From Roseibacillus sp. (GTDB lineage Bacteria > Verrucomicrobiota > Verrucomicrobiae > Verrucomicrobiales > Akkermansiaceae): a stretch of 21,027 nt of DNA. Below, one piece after another: positions 1 through 8,171 of the stretch. Every line of letters begins with the position of its first letter. Within the stretch, counting starts at the first letter, position 1. The stretch is taken from assembly GCA_002723015.1 (NCBI GenBank), contig PBNG01000090.1, positions 1-21,027 of the forward strand, given 5' to 3'. The position numbers and the translations under genes were made by a program. The notes under the pieces were generated by a model that was not told the DNA's origin, made no database searches, and saw only the letters and a list, made by a program, of their open reading frames with translations.

Positions 1-159
1 CTGGCCATTCGTGCCAGACTAAGGGGGCAGCCTGTGTTCCTTCTCCAGCCTGGCTTGGTGAGAGGGTGTACCATCGGAGGGAAAGCCGCCCGGGAATCGA
101 GAAGAGGACCGACCATGAATTACGCTGGCACCGCGGGGAGAGGCTCATAGGATCGCGGA

Positions 160-1503
160 ATGAGGCACTCGCTCCTGGTCCGGATTTTCGCGTTTCTTTT
201 CATCGGGTGCTTGGGGGCAGAAGTGAAGGCCAGACCGAACGTTGTTGTGATCATTGTGGATGATCTTGGTTACGGGGACCTTTCTTCCTACGGGGCCAGG
301 GACCTCCAGACGCCCCACATCGACAGTCTGATGGAGGCGGGGATGCGCTTCGACTCTTTCTACGCCAATTGCCCCGTGTGCTCTCCGACCCGGGCGGCCC
401 TCCTGAGCGGCCGTTACCAGGAGCTCGTTGGAGTACCCGGAGTGGTGCGGACCCATGCGCCCAATAACTGGGGCTACCTTGCGCAGGATGCCATCATGCT
501 CCCGCAGGTCCTGAAGCACCGGGGATACCACTCCGCGATCATCGGGAAGTGGCATCTGGGCTTGGAAGCAGAGAACCAGCCTACCCGGAGGGGCTTTGAT
601 TTTTTCCATGGATTTCTCGGCGACATGATGGACGACTATTACAAGCATCGGCGCCACGGGAACCACTACATGCGACGCAATGAAGAGCCGGTTCATCCCA
701 AGGGTCATGCGACGGACATCTTCAGCCAGTGGGCGGTTGAGTATCTTTCTGGAAGGGCTGAGAAGAAGGAACCCTTTTTCCTCTATCTCTCCTACAACGC
801 GCCGCACACGCCGATCCAGCCACCTGCCGATTGGTACGAGAAGGTGAAGAAGCGGGAAGCAGGAATCAGCAGCCAACGAGCCAAGCTGGTTGCTCTGATC
901 GAGCATATGGATCACGGTATTGGAAAGGTCATGGACAAGCTGCATGAGACTGACCTGGCGAAAAACACGCTGGTAATTTTTGTCTCGGACAATGGAGGAC
1001 AGGCGAACGTGGGTGCCAGCAATGGAGCCCTGCGCGGAGAGAAACAGGAGATGTATGAGGGTGGATTGCGAGTCCCGGCTTGTGCAGTATGGCCTGGCAG
1101 AATCAGGGCGGGTGGCCGCAGTAATCTCATGGCAGCCACCATGGATATCTTCCCCACCGTGGCGGCGGCAGCCGGGGTGAAGATTGAACACCCCATCGAC
1201 GGGCGTTCCTTCCTTCCGCTCCTGCTGGAGGAAGACCAGCCAGACTTTGACAGGGACCTTTTCTTCACCCGGCGGGAGGGAGGCGAGCGCTTCATGGGTG
1301 AGTGCATCTGGGCCATGCGGCGGGGGAGCTGGAAACTGGTGAAGAACTCGCCCATGGGGAAGTGGGAGCTGTTTGACCTCGCCAAGGATCCGGGAGAAAC
1401 GACCGATCTGGCTGGCACAAACCGCCGCAAATTCCGCGAACTTGGAGCTGCGATGCGGGTTCATATCCAACGGGGTGGGGCCGTTCCCTGGCAGAAAAAG
1501 TAG
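160..1503 (+). CDS. Secreted Cys-type sulfatase (arylsulfatase A-like, S1 family)
   Basis: Predicted sulfatase that hydrolyses sulfate esters, probably on polysaccharides, after export. The first 24 residues form a signal peptide ending in VKA. Metal-binding D34-D35 (VDDLGYGD) follow, then the formylglycine signature C74-S-P-T-R78 inside NCPVCSPTRAALLSGR. C74 is the residue that must be converted to formylglycine. Further family marks are GKWHLG, NAPHTP, the second metal pair D277-N278 in SDNGG, and a GALRG...YEGGLRVP block. The length of 447 residues is at the short end of normal. The ATG at 160 is chosen because it directly precedes the signal peptide; only a weak GGA lies before it. It is the first intact gene of the window and lies 193 bases before the large dehydrogenase-like gene on the same strand. 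The family is secure; the substrate cannot be read from sequence. Confidence 0.95.
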   Translation: MRHSLLVRIFAFLFIGCLGAEVKARPNVVVIIVDDLGYGDLSSYGARDLQTPHIDSLMEAGMRFDSFYANCPVCSPTRAALLSGRYQELVGVPGVVRTHAPNNWGYLAQDAIMLPQVLKHRGYHSAIIGKWHLGLEAENQPTRRGFDFFHGFLGDMMDDYYKHRRHGNHYMRRNEEPVHPKGHATDIFSQWAVEYLSGRAEKKEPFFLYLSYNAPHTPIQPPADWYEKVKKREAGISSQRAKLVALIEHMDHGIGKVMDKLHETDLAKNTLVIFVSDNGGQANVGASNGALRGEKQEMYEGGLRVPACAVWPGRIRAGGRSNLMAATMDIFPTVAAAAGVKIEHPIDGRSFLPLLLEEDQPDFDRDLFFTRREGGERFMGECIWAMRRGSWKLVKNSPMGKWELFDLAKDPGETTDLAGTNRRKFRELGAAMRVHIQRGGAVPWQKK

Positions 1504-1644
1504 GGAGAGAAGATCCCAAGCTGCCCTGAGGGGGAAAAAGAGGGTTGGGAAAGATTTGAAGTCTTGAAGGATCAGCGGCGTCACTCGAAAGTGCTATCTT
1601 CCGCTGTATGGAGGCCCGAATTTGAAACTTTCGAAGGAAAGGCG

Positions 1645-1682
1645 TGAGGCGCGAGGGATTTTGCCCTAGTTCTCTCGCCTCA
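1645..1682 (+). other. Nested inverted repeat in the leader of the dehydrogenase-like gene
   Basis: TGAGGCG at 1645-1651 can pair with CGCCTCA at 1676-1682, and inside it AGGG at 1654-1657 can pair with CCCT at 1664-1667 around a six-base loop. The structure ends about 14 bases before the start codon at 1697. It has no T-tract, so it is not a typical terminator of the sulfatase gene. It could be a 5' leader hairpin or an operator, or chance in GC-rich DNA. Confidence 0.3.
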
Positions 1683-1696
1683 GAACTCTGAAATTC

Positions 1697-4573
1697 ATGA
1701 TGACCCGCTCGTTACTCGCCCTGCGGATTGCCCCGCTCGCCATCCTTCTCGGATTTGCGAATGTTCAATCTGCCCCAGCCGCCCTCACTCTCGAGAAGCA
1801 AGATCGCATCTGCATCATCGGAAGTGGCCTGGCGGACCGCATGCAACATGATGGCTGGTTGGAGACAGTTCTCCATTCCGCCTATCCGAAGCATTACCTG
1901 ACCATCCGGAACATGGGCTATACCGGTGATACGGTCTGGAGCCGTCCCCGGAACCGGGGGTTTCCCTCCCAGGACCAGTACTTGAAAGATATCAAAGCCG
2001 ACGTGATCTTCATCATGTTTGGATACAATGAGTCCTTTGGTGGCGAGGGGGGCTTGGGCAAGTATCGCGATGAGCTTGGCAAACTGGTGGAGAACTACCG
2101 GAACATGAAGCCTAACGGGAAGGGAGCTCCCCGGATTGTCCTCTTTTCCCCGATCGCTCACGAGGACCTCGGCAACCCGAACCTTCCGGACGGCAAGGCG
2201 AACAATGCGCGCCTTGCGATCTACTCCGCGGCTACCAAGGAGGTGGCAGAAGCCAAGAAGGTGGAGTTCGTCGACTTGTTCGCCACTTCGGCAGAGCTCT
2301 TCCGGGCTTCCAACGTTCCTCTCACGATCAACGGAATCCATTTGAATCCGGAAGGCAACCGTCGACTTGCGGAGGTCATCGCCAAGAATATGCTTGGGAA
2401 GAATATCCCCGCCTCACCGAGCCTTGAGAAGATACGGAAGGCAATTCTGGATAAGAACTGGCACTGGCATAACCGCTACCGCGCGACTGATGGCAATGAC
2501 GTCTGGGGTGGACGCTCCGGGTTGAGGTTTGTGGACGGCCAGAGCAACAAGGATGTTCTCTGGCACGAGCTCTCCATGATTGATGTCATGGTTGCTAACA
2601 GGGATATGGCGGTCTGGGCCGCCGCTGGGAACCACAAGCATGAGATTGATGACAGCAATGTTCCTGCGCCGGTTGCAGTGAAGTCGAACGTGGGAGGCAA
2701 GAGTCGAAGTTCCAATGCCGGTAAAGAGGGTAATCTCGCGGGCTATAACACCGGCAAGGAAGGGCTCGCCAAGTTGACGGTGCCCAAGGACATGGAGGTC
2801 AACCTTTTCGCCGACGAGAAGATGTTTCCGGAATTGATCAACCCCGTCCAGATGGCGGTGGACACCAAGGGGCGTCTCTGGGCCGCGGCTTGGCCGACCT
2901 ATCCCAAGTGGGAGCCCCTGAAAAAGATGGATGACCGGCTCCTGATCTTCCCCGACGAAAACCGTGATGGAGTGGCAGACAAGTGCATTACCTTCGCCAA
3001 GGTGCACAACCCGACCGGGTTTGAATTCTGGAATGGGGGGGTCTTGGTGGCTTCCCAGCCGGATATCCTGTTCCTGAAGGATACCGATGGGGATGACGTT
3101 GCTGACGTGCGGATTCGCCTCCTGCAAGGGATCGGGTCAGCCGATACCCACCATGCTGCCAATGCCTTTGCAATGGGCCCTGATGGGGCATTTTACTGGC
3201 AGAGCGGAGTTTTCTTCCACAACGCCCACGAGCACCCGTGGGGCCCGCCACTCCACAGCGGCGCGTCAGCCATGTTCCGCTTTGACCCCCGCCAGTATAC
3301 CGTGACGGTGCATGCGGGTAACAGCCCGAACCCACACGGAGTCTGCTTTGACTACTGGGGCCGACACTACGCCAATGATGGAACTGGGGGTCGGTCCTAT
3401 CAGGTGCGACCCGAGGGCAAGGGCTTTAAGATGCATGGCCTTGTCAAAAAGGAAGTGCGGCCGGTGGCCGGATCCGGAGTAGTCTCCAGCGCAAACTTCC
3501 CGGACGATTGGCAGGGTGATTACATCCTTGCGAACACCATCGGGTTTCTCGGGGTCAAGCAGTATGACCTTGAGCCCAAGAATGAGGAGGATCACATGTG
3601 GGGAGAACCCCGTCAGGACCTCATCAAAAGTTCCGACAAGAACTTCCGTCCTTCGGACGTGGAATTCGGTTCCGACGGTGCGCTTTATGTTTCTGACTGG
3701 CACAACGTCATCATCGGGCACATGCAGCATAATATCCGGGATCCCTCCCGTGATCACACCCACGGCCGAATCTACCGGGTGATCCACAAGGGCAAGCCTC
3801 TCCAGAAGGACGTGAAGGTCGACGGTGCTTCCCTCGACCAGCTCATGAAGAACCTTGAGCATCCAGTTGACGGAGTACGTTACCGGACCCGGATCGAGCT
3901 CAGTGAGCGCAATACCAAGGACGTGATTGCCGCCTGCAAGAAGTGGGCCAGCAAGTGGGATCCTGCCAACAAAGAGCACGCCCATCACATTCTCGAGGCC
4001 CTTTGGGTACACCAGCAGCACAACGTGCGCGATGGGGAACTTCTGGGCAAGGTCCTGAACTCCCCGGTGTCCCACGCCCGGGTAGCGGCCAGGACCGTTC
4101 AGCATCTGTGGTATACCGCTGACCCGACCAAGGGATCCGCCGCAGTTGAAGAGGTGAAGGTGACCAAAAACGATCCTCCCGGGGTCTTCAAGGACACCGA
4201 CGAGGCTACGGATGTTCGGGTTGGAACCCTGCTTGAGCAGCTCAAGTTCGACATCAAGGACTTCGAGGTGAAGGCTGGCAAGAAGATCCGGATCCACTTC
4301 AAGAACTCCGATTACGTGCCGCACAATCTGGTGATCGTGAAGCCGGGAGCTGCCAACGGGGTGGGAGAGGCTGCGATCAAGCTGGGAGAATCGGGTTTCA
4401 AGGCCCAGTGGATTCCCGAGCACGACGGAGTCATCGCCCATTCCAAGTTGATCGACTTTGGCAAGACCGAGGTGATCGAGTTCACCGCTCCCAAGCAGGG
4501 AGGCAACTATGAGTTCGTCTGCACGTTCCCTGGCCATCACATCCTCATGCGGGGTGTGATGAAGGTGAAGTAG
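1697..4573 (+). CDS. SGNH-like / PVC-type dehydrogenase propeller / azurin-like fusion protein
   Basis: Large exported protein of 958 residues with a signal peptide (about 1-25). Residues about 30-235 are an SGNH-hydrolase-like domain (GSGLADRM, NMGYTGDT, FGYNES, NGIHLNPEGNRR). Residues about 355-700 match the PVC-type membrane-bound dehydrogenase beta-propeller, with repeats such as MAVDTKGRLWAA, DTDGDDVAD, FAMGPDGAFYW and VEFGSDGALYVSDWH. A short HEAT-like helical part (about 715-810) follows. The C-terminus (about 840-958) is an azurin/plastocyanin-type cupredoxin: H876 in VPHNLV, and C942-T-F-P-G-H947 with M951, the same ligand spacing as azurin. Relatives often end in a CxxCH cytochrome, but I see no CxxCH here. 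The role is probably oxidation of a sugar or similar compound in the periplasm with electrons passed to copper; this is inference. Transcription ends at the hairpin at 4602. Domain calls are firm; the reaction is unknown. Confidence 0.9.
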   Translation: MMTRSLLALRIAPLAILLGFANVQSAPAALTLEKQDRICIIGSGLADRMQHDGWLETVLHSAYPKHYLTIRNMGYTGDTVWSRPRNRGFPSQDQYLKDIKADVIFIMFGYNESFGGEGGLGKYRDELGKLVENYRNMKPNGKGAPRIVLFSPIAHEDLGNPNLPDGKANNARLAIYSAATKEVAEAKKVEFVDLFATSAELFRASNVPLTINGIHLNPEGNRRLAEVIAKNMLGKNIPASPSLEKIRKAILDKNWHWHNRYRATDGNDVWGGRSGLRFVDGQSNKDVLWHELSMIDVMVANRDMAVWAAAGNHKHEIDDSNVPAPVAVKSNVGGKSRSSNAGKEGNLAGYNTGKEGLAKLTVPKDMEVNLFADEKMFPELINPVQMAVDTKGRLWAAAWPTYPKWEPLKKMDDRLLIFPDENRDGVADKCITFAKVHNPTGFEFWNGGVLVASQPDILFLKDTDGDDVADVRIRLLQGIGSADTHHAANAFAMGPDGAFYWQSGVFFHNAHEHPWGPPLHSGASAMFRFDPRQYTVTVHAGNSPNPHGVCFDYWGRHYANDGTGGRSYQVRPEGKGFKMHGLVKKEVRPVAGSGVVSSANFPDDWQGDYILANTIGFLGVKQYDLEPKNEEDHMWGEPRQDLIKSSDKNFRPSDVEFGSDGALYVSDWHNVIIGHMQHNIRDPSRDHTHGRIYRVIHKGKPLQKDVKVDGASLDQLMKNLEHPVDGVRYRTRIELSERNTKDVIAACKKWASKWDPANKEHAHHILEALWVHQQHNVRDGELLGKVLNSPVSHARVAARTVQHLWYTADPTKGSAAVEEVKVTKNDPPGVFKDTDEATDVRVGTLLEQLKFDIKDFEVKAGKKIRIHFKNSDYVPHNLVIVKPGAANGVGEAAIKLGESGFKAQWIPEHDGVIAHSKLIDFGKTEVIEFTAPKQGGNYEFVCTFPGHHILMRGVMKVK

Positions 4574-4601
4574 TCTGCCTGATAGACGACAGTTCTTCTT
4601 T

Positions 4602-4635
4602 AAGTGGCGTGGGTGGGAACCCGCGCCACTTTTGT
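4602..4635 (+). terminator. Rho-independent terminator between convergent genes
   Basis: AAGTGGCG (4602-4609) pairs with CGCCACTT (4624-4631). The stem continues with a T-G wobble and GGG/CCC around a six-base loop (4614-4619). The 12-pair stem is followed by a short T-rich tail (TTGTTG). It lies 28 bases after the stop of the dehydrogenase-like gene. The minus-strand sulfatase ends at 4684 and may also use the stem, though the T-run on that side is poor. Confidence 0.8.
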
Positions 4636-4683
4636 TGCTATCTCCAAAGCTTCTTCCGGGTTCACATTCAGAGGGCGGAGCTA

Positions 4684-6084
4684 CTAGCGCACCTTGGTGG
4701 GGTTGAGGCCTGCGGCCCGCAGTCGTTTGTCGAAAGCCCTCCGGTGTATCGCGAGAGCCTGTTCGGATTCCTTGACGCGAGCCCGGTTGGTGAACTGGCC
4801 AGGATCGTTCTCCATGTCGTAGAGCTCCTCGCTGCCATCCTTGTAACGGGTATAAGTCCATTGTGCGGTGCGCATCGAGGTGCCACTGCCATGGATAGAG
4901 AGGGCGCTTTCCTTCACCCTGGCGCTCGGGTCCTTGAGGATGGGAAGAAGGCTCGTGCCGTGCAGGTCCCCGGGAGCCTGCAGGCCTGCTGCGGCCGAGA
5001 GGGTGGGAAAGAGGTCGACCAGTTCGACCAGGGAGCTGCTGCGGCCGGGGTTGAGGCCCGGCATCGAGATGACCAGGGGCACCCGGGTCACTTCCTCATG
5101 GAGGTTGCTCTTCTGCCAGAAGGTGTGCTCCCCGAGGTGGTAGCCGTGGTCGCTGGTGAAGACAATGGCGGTCTTCTCGCGCAGGCCGAGGCGGTCGAGC
5201 TCACCGAGGATGCGCCCGACCTGCTCGTCCATGAAGGTTACCGAGGCGTAATAGGCGGACCACATCCGCTTCTGGTTGTCGGGAAATTTAGCAATCCCAT
5301 TCAGTTCCGAGCGGCTGCGGGTGATGGCGAGTCTGGGCATATCTTCCAGGTCGTTGGGGACGGACCTGGGAAGGGCCATCTTCTGCCACGGGTAGGGGTC
5401 GAAGTATTGCTTCGGCTGGACCATCGGGTAGTGGGGACGAACCAACCCGGCGGCGAGCAGGAAGCGCTTTTTCTTGTGCTTCCTGAGAAGCTCGATGGTC
5501 TTGCTGGCGGTCTTGTGGTCAGGCTGGTCGGAGCCGTCACCCTCGTAACTCACGGAAACGAACATCCGGTGGGGCATGCGGGTGGACTGGCGCCCCTCCA
5601 GCTCCTTGGTGAAGATGTTCAGGTTCAGGCATGCGTAGTCGCCCGGGGTGTGGGCCTCCTGTCCGGGGGAGTTGAACTTCTCGGTCCACGAAGACGGGAT
5701 ATCGAGTCCATCTGTCCCGGCGATGATGTCCCCGGGAACCCGCATGTGGTAGATCTTGCCCACCCGGGCGCTGTAGAAGCCGTTGGCCTTGAAGTGCTGG
5801 CCCAGGTTGACCCGCCCCTTGGCCCCATGGTAACGGCTGTGCATGAAGGAGGTCCGGGACGGGGCACAGGCCAGTCCCTGGCAGTAGGCCCGGTCGAAGA
5901 CCATCGCGCGGGCCGCCAGCTTGTCGATATTGGGGGTCTTGCAGACCTTGTCCCCGTAGCACCCAAGTACGCTGGCCTTGAGATCATCAGAGATGATAAA
6001 GAGGACATTCTCAACCTTGGGAGCGGCGTGAACGGTAACAGGGAGCAGGAGCAGAAGGAGAAACCGGAGGGAGGGCATGATCAT
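4684..6084 (-). CDS. Secreted iduronate-2-sulfatase-like sulfatase
   Basis: Exported sulfatase of 466 residues. The signal peptide is short and leucine-rich (residues 1-20, ending VHA). Metal ligands D33-D34 sit in ISDDLKASVLGCYGD, and the formylglycine site is C73-A-P-S-R77, the CAPSR form typical of iduronate-2-sulfatases rather than CSPTR. FTSDHGYHLGEH and FWQKSNLHEEVTRVPL are also iduronate-2-sulfatase marks. It probably removes 2-O-type sulfate from a uronic acid or other sugar of a sulfated polysaccharide; the exact substrate is inference. Its ATG overlaps the TGA of the dihydrouridine synthase gene as ATGA, so the two are probably translated together. ATG codons at 6084 and 6078 are both possible and neither has a Shine-Dalgarno sequence. 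The long plus-strand open frame over it is a shadow. Confidence 0.94.
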   Translation of the reverse strand: MIMPSLRFLLLLLLPVTVHAAPKVENVLFIISDDLKASVLGCYGDKVCKTPNIDKLAARAMVFDRAYCQGLACAPSRTSFMHSRYHGAKGRVNLGQHFKANGFYSARVGKIYHMRVPGDIIAGTDGLDIPSSWTEKFNSPGQEAHTPGDYACLNLNIFTKELEGRQSTRMPHRMFVSVSYEGDGSDQPDHKTASKTIELLRKHKKKRFLLAAGLVRPHYPMVQPKQYFDPYPWQKMALPRSVPNDLEDMPRLAITRSRSELNGIAKFPDNQKRMWSAYYASVTFMDEQVGRILGELDRLGLREKTAIVFTSDHGYHLGEHTFWQKSNLHEEVTRVPLVISMPGLNPGRSSSLVELVDLFPTLSAAAGLQAPGDLHGTSLLPILKDPSARVKESALSIHGSGTSMRTAQWTYTRYKDGSEELYDMENDPGQFTNRARVKESEQALAIHRRAFDKRLRAAGLNPTKVR

Positions 6085-7157
6085 GATGAGGAGGGCAGAT
6101 TGAGGAACGTGGCCCGGGAGCTGGCGCCGGAGAGTAAGTCCGAGAAGCCGCAGAAGCGGCGGGAGGTTTCCTGGGGCAACCCGGGAAGGGGATGGTCGTG
6201 GGAGAGGTAACGACGGCAGATGCGAAAGAACTCATCTTCCTCGCTGGCACGCAGGATCTCATGGTCGAATCCCGGATCGAGCCCCTGGGTAATGTAGGCG
6301 AGATAGCGCTTCATTTTCTGAACCTGCCTGTCACCCCGGTAGGCCTTGATCTGTTCGCGGGCGGTCTCCTCCCAGAGTTGTGTAATGTAGGAGAGAAGGT
6401 CCTTTCCGGTTGGGTGGGGGCTCTTTCCGCCCCCGAAGGTGGACCGCAACTGGTCGAAGATCCAGGGATTGCGGATCGCTCCCCGGCCCAGCATGAGGCC
6501 TGCTGCCCCGGTCTGGGCCTCTACTGCCCGGGCGGTGTCCACATCGACGATATTTCCATTGGCGATCACGGGACAGGAAAGGGTTTCGACCGCCTTACGG
6601 ATGCAGCCCGGGTGGACCGGAGTCTGGTAGCGCTCCCTCACCGTTCGCCCATGAATAGCAAGGGCATCGATCTGGTGCCGCTGAAATACTTGCAACAAGG
6701 TGTCAAACTCATCGGGCGTTTCGTAGCCTACCCGGGTCTTGACAGTGAAGCGCCCCCTGATGGTCTGGCGTAGTTCCCCGAGAATACGGTCTACCTTTGC
6801 GGGTTTGCGTAGCAGTCCGCCCCCGGCATCCTTGCGGCAAACCACCGGGGCAGGGCATCCAAGGTTGAGATCAATTCCGGCCACCGGGTGCTCCTCCAGT
6901 TCCTGGGCGCTGCGCAGTAACGAGGGAATATCCTGGCCGATCATCTGGGCGAAGACGGGCTTGCCAGTCGGGTTTTCATCGATACTGCGCAGGATGTAGG
7001 GTTTCAGCCGCGAGTTCGCATAAACCCGGAAATACTCTGTGACGTAGACGTCGGGACCGCCGAATCGTTCCATGACCCGCATAAAGGGCAGGTCGGTCAC
7101 GTCCTGCATGGGAGCGAGGGAAAACAGGGGGCGATGTTCTGGAAGGAATTCCTGCAT
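6081..7157 (-). CDS. dus: tRNA-dihydrouridine synthase
   Basis: FMN enzyme that reduces uridine to dihydrouridine in tRNA, in the cytoplasm. The protein has 358 residues from the start chosen here. Visible blocks in order: LAPMQDVTDLPF near the N-terminus (FMN), NLGCPAPVV with catalytic C101, the glycine-rich KDAGGGLL, VKTRVGYE, AIHGRTVRERY, VIANGNI, and LMLGRGAIRNPW. These cover the TIM barrel; a helical C-terminal part follows. The open frame extends upstream to 7310, but that extra part has no family similarity and would run into the divergent hydrolase gene. The ATG at 7157 fits the family start and leaves an 85-base divergent spacer. The stop overlaps the sulfatase start (ATGA). I cannot tell which Dus subfamily, and so which tRNA position, is involved. 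Confidence 0.93.
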   Translation of the reverse strand: MQEFLPEHRPLFSLAPMQDVTDLPFMRVMERFGGPDVYVTEYFRVYANSRLKPYILRSIDENPTGKPVFAQMIGQDIPSLLRSAQELEEHPVAGIDLNLGCPAPVVCRKDAGGGLLRKPAKVDRILGELRQTIRGRFTVKTRVGYETPDEFDTLLQVFQRHQIDALAIHGRTVRERYQTPVHPGCIRKAVETLSCPVIANGNIVDVDTARAVEAQTGAAGLMLGRGAIRNPWIFDQLRSTFGGGKSPHPTGKDLLSYITQLWEETAREQIKAYRGDRQVQKMKRYLAYITQGLDPGFDHEILRASEEDEFFRICRRYLSHDHPLPGLPQETSRRFCGFSDLLSGASSRATFLNLPSSS

Positions 7158-7242
7158 GAAGCGATTCCATTGAATAGGATATCGGCGCGATTGAGGAGGG
7201 TAGAGTGCTGGATCTTCGGCCGGGGGCCTTCTAAGGTTCCTT

Positions 7243-8109
7243 GTGCTGCGGATAATTATCATGGCCGCCCTGGTCATTTCCAACCCGGTCTGGGCGGAGC
7301 TTCCGGACATTTCGACGGTGAAGCCGGACCTCGCCGTGCCGGACCTGAGTGAGAAGCCGCCCGGTGCAGGGAGGCGGGTGAAGGCCGTTCTGCCCGGCTA
7401 CGAGGGAACTGGGGTCTACCACCTACTCTATCTCCCCTCGGACTGGCTCCCGGGGCGGCGTTACCCGGTGCTGGTGGAGTATGCTGGCAATGGTCCCTAT
7501 CGGGATCGAAACCGGGACGTCAGTAGTGGTCGAGTGGAGGGAAGCCGCATGGGCTATGGAATCTCGGGGGGAGAGCGCTACATCTGGTTGTGCTTGCCAT
7601 ATCTCGATGGGGAGGGAAGGGCCAACGTTCGCCGGTGGTGGGGGAGCAAACCGGAGCATGATCCGCAGCCCACAGTCAACTACTGTCGTCAGGCGGTGAA
7701 GCACATCTGTTCCGAGTTTGGTGGTGACCAGGAGCGCCTGGTGCTCTGTGGGTTTTCGCGGGGCGCGATTGCCTGCAACTTTATCGGGCTTCATGACGAC
7801 CAGGTTGCCAGCCTCTGGAAGGCCTTCGTTCCCTACAGCCACTATGACGGAGTCCGCAGGTGGGGGTATCCCGGTTCGGATCGTGCCGCAGCTCTTGGGC
7901 GGTTGCGGCGGCTTGGGCCCAGACCGCAATTCGTGTGTTCGGGAGGGAGCCAGTTCAAGGAGACGGCCAGATTCCTCGCTGAGGCCGGGGTGAAGGGAAA
8001 TTTCACCTTCCGTGGCACCGGGTTTCGTAATCACAGTGACGCCTGGCTTCTGAGGCCCTCTCCGGTGCGGAGGGAATTGAGAAGCTGGCTGGCCAGAGTC
8101 CTGAAGTAG
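7243..8109 (+). CDS. Secreted alpha/beta-hydrolase-fold protein
   Basis: Probable esterase-like enzyme of 288 residues, exported by a short signal peptide ending in VWA. The nucleophile elbow G-F-S172-R-G (CGFSRGAIACNF) is clear. H264 in FRNHSDAW is the likely catalytic histidine. An oxyanion-side block YPVLVEYAGNGPY precedes the elbow, as in poly(hydroxybutyrate)-depolymerase and feruloyl-esterase-like proteins. The start shown is GTG at 7243, with AAGG six bases before it; the ATG at 7261 is the alternative and would leave a very short signal peptide. It diverges from dus with an 85-base gap and converges on the small membrane-protein gene. The substrate is unknown, and assignment to a named esterase family would need a profile search. 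Confidence 0.8.
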   Translation: MLRIIIMAALVISNPVWAELPDISTVKPDLAVPDLSEKPPGAGRRVKAVLPGYEGTGVYHLLYLPSDWLPGRRYPVLVEYAGNGPYRDRNRDVSSGRVEGSRMGYGISGGERYIWLCLPYLDGEGRANVRRWWGSKPEHDPQPTVNYCRQAVKHICSEFGGDQERLVLCGFSRGAIACNFIGLHDDQVASLWKAFVPYSHYDGVRRWGYPGSDRAAALGRLRRLGPRPQFVCSGGSQFKETARFLAEAGVKGNFTFRGTGFRNHSDAWLLRPSPVRRELRSWLARVLK

Positions 8110-8156
8110 GGGGTCAGAAACAATATGCCCGCTTCAGAATGGAATCGAGGGGTTGT

Positions 8157-8171
8157 GCTTCGACACGAAGC
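8157..8171. other. Short hairpin between convergent genes
   Basis: GCTTCG (8157-8162) and CGAAGC (8166-8171) form a perfect six-pair stem with a three-base loop. It lies between the hydrolase stop (8109) and the end of the minus-strand membrane-protein gene (8172). There is no T-tract, so it is at best a weak, possibly bidirectional terminator. Confidence 0.3.

Noticed and set aside
1..150. Open frame from the left edge to TAG at 148-150, possibly the tail of an upstream gene
   Set aside because: The 49 residues match nothing I recognise and are rich in Arg and Gly; with no upstream sequence I cannot separate it from chance.
145..1584. Long minus-strand open frame (479 codons) opposite the first sulfatase
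   Set aside because: It lies fully over a gene with clear sulfatase motifs, and its translation shows no family features or sensible start; it is a by-product of GC-rich codon use.
3266..4861. Minus-strand open frame of 531 codons across the terminator and two genes
   Set aside because: It crosses the strong terminator at 4602 and overlaps the well-supported dehydrogenase-like gene and the end of the sulfatase; no domain is recognisable.
4609..6210. Plus-strand open frame of 533 codons opposite the iduronate-2-sulfatase-like gene
   Set aside because: The translation is low-complexity, Gly/Val/Glu-rich antisense of the sulfatase, with no recognisable domain.
7158..7310. N-terminal extension of the dihydrouridine synthase frame
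   Set aside because: The extra 51 residues lack family similarity and would overlap the divergent hydrolase start; the ATG at 7157 fits better.
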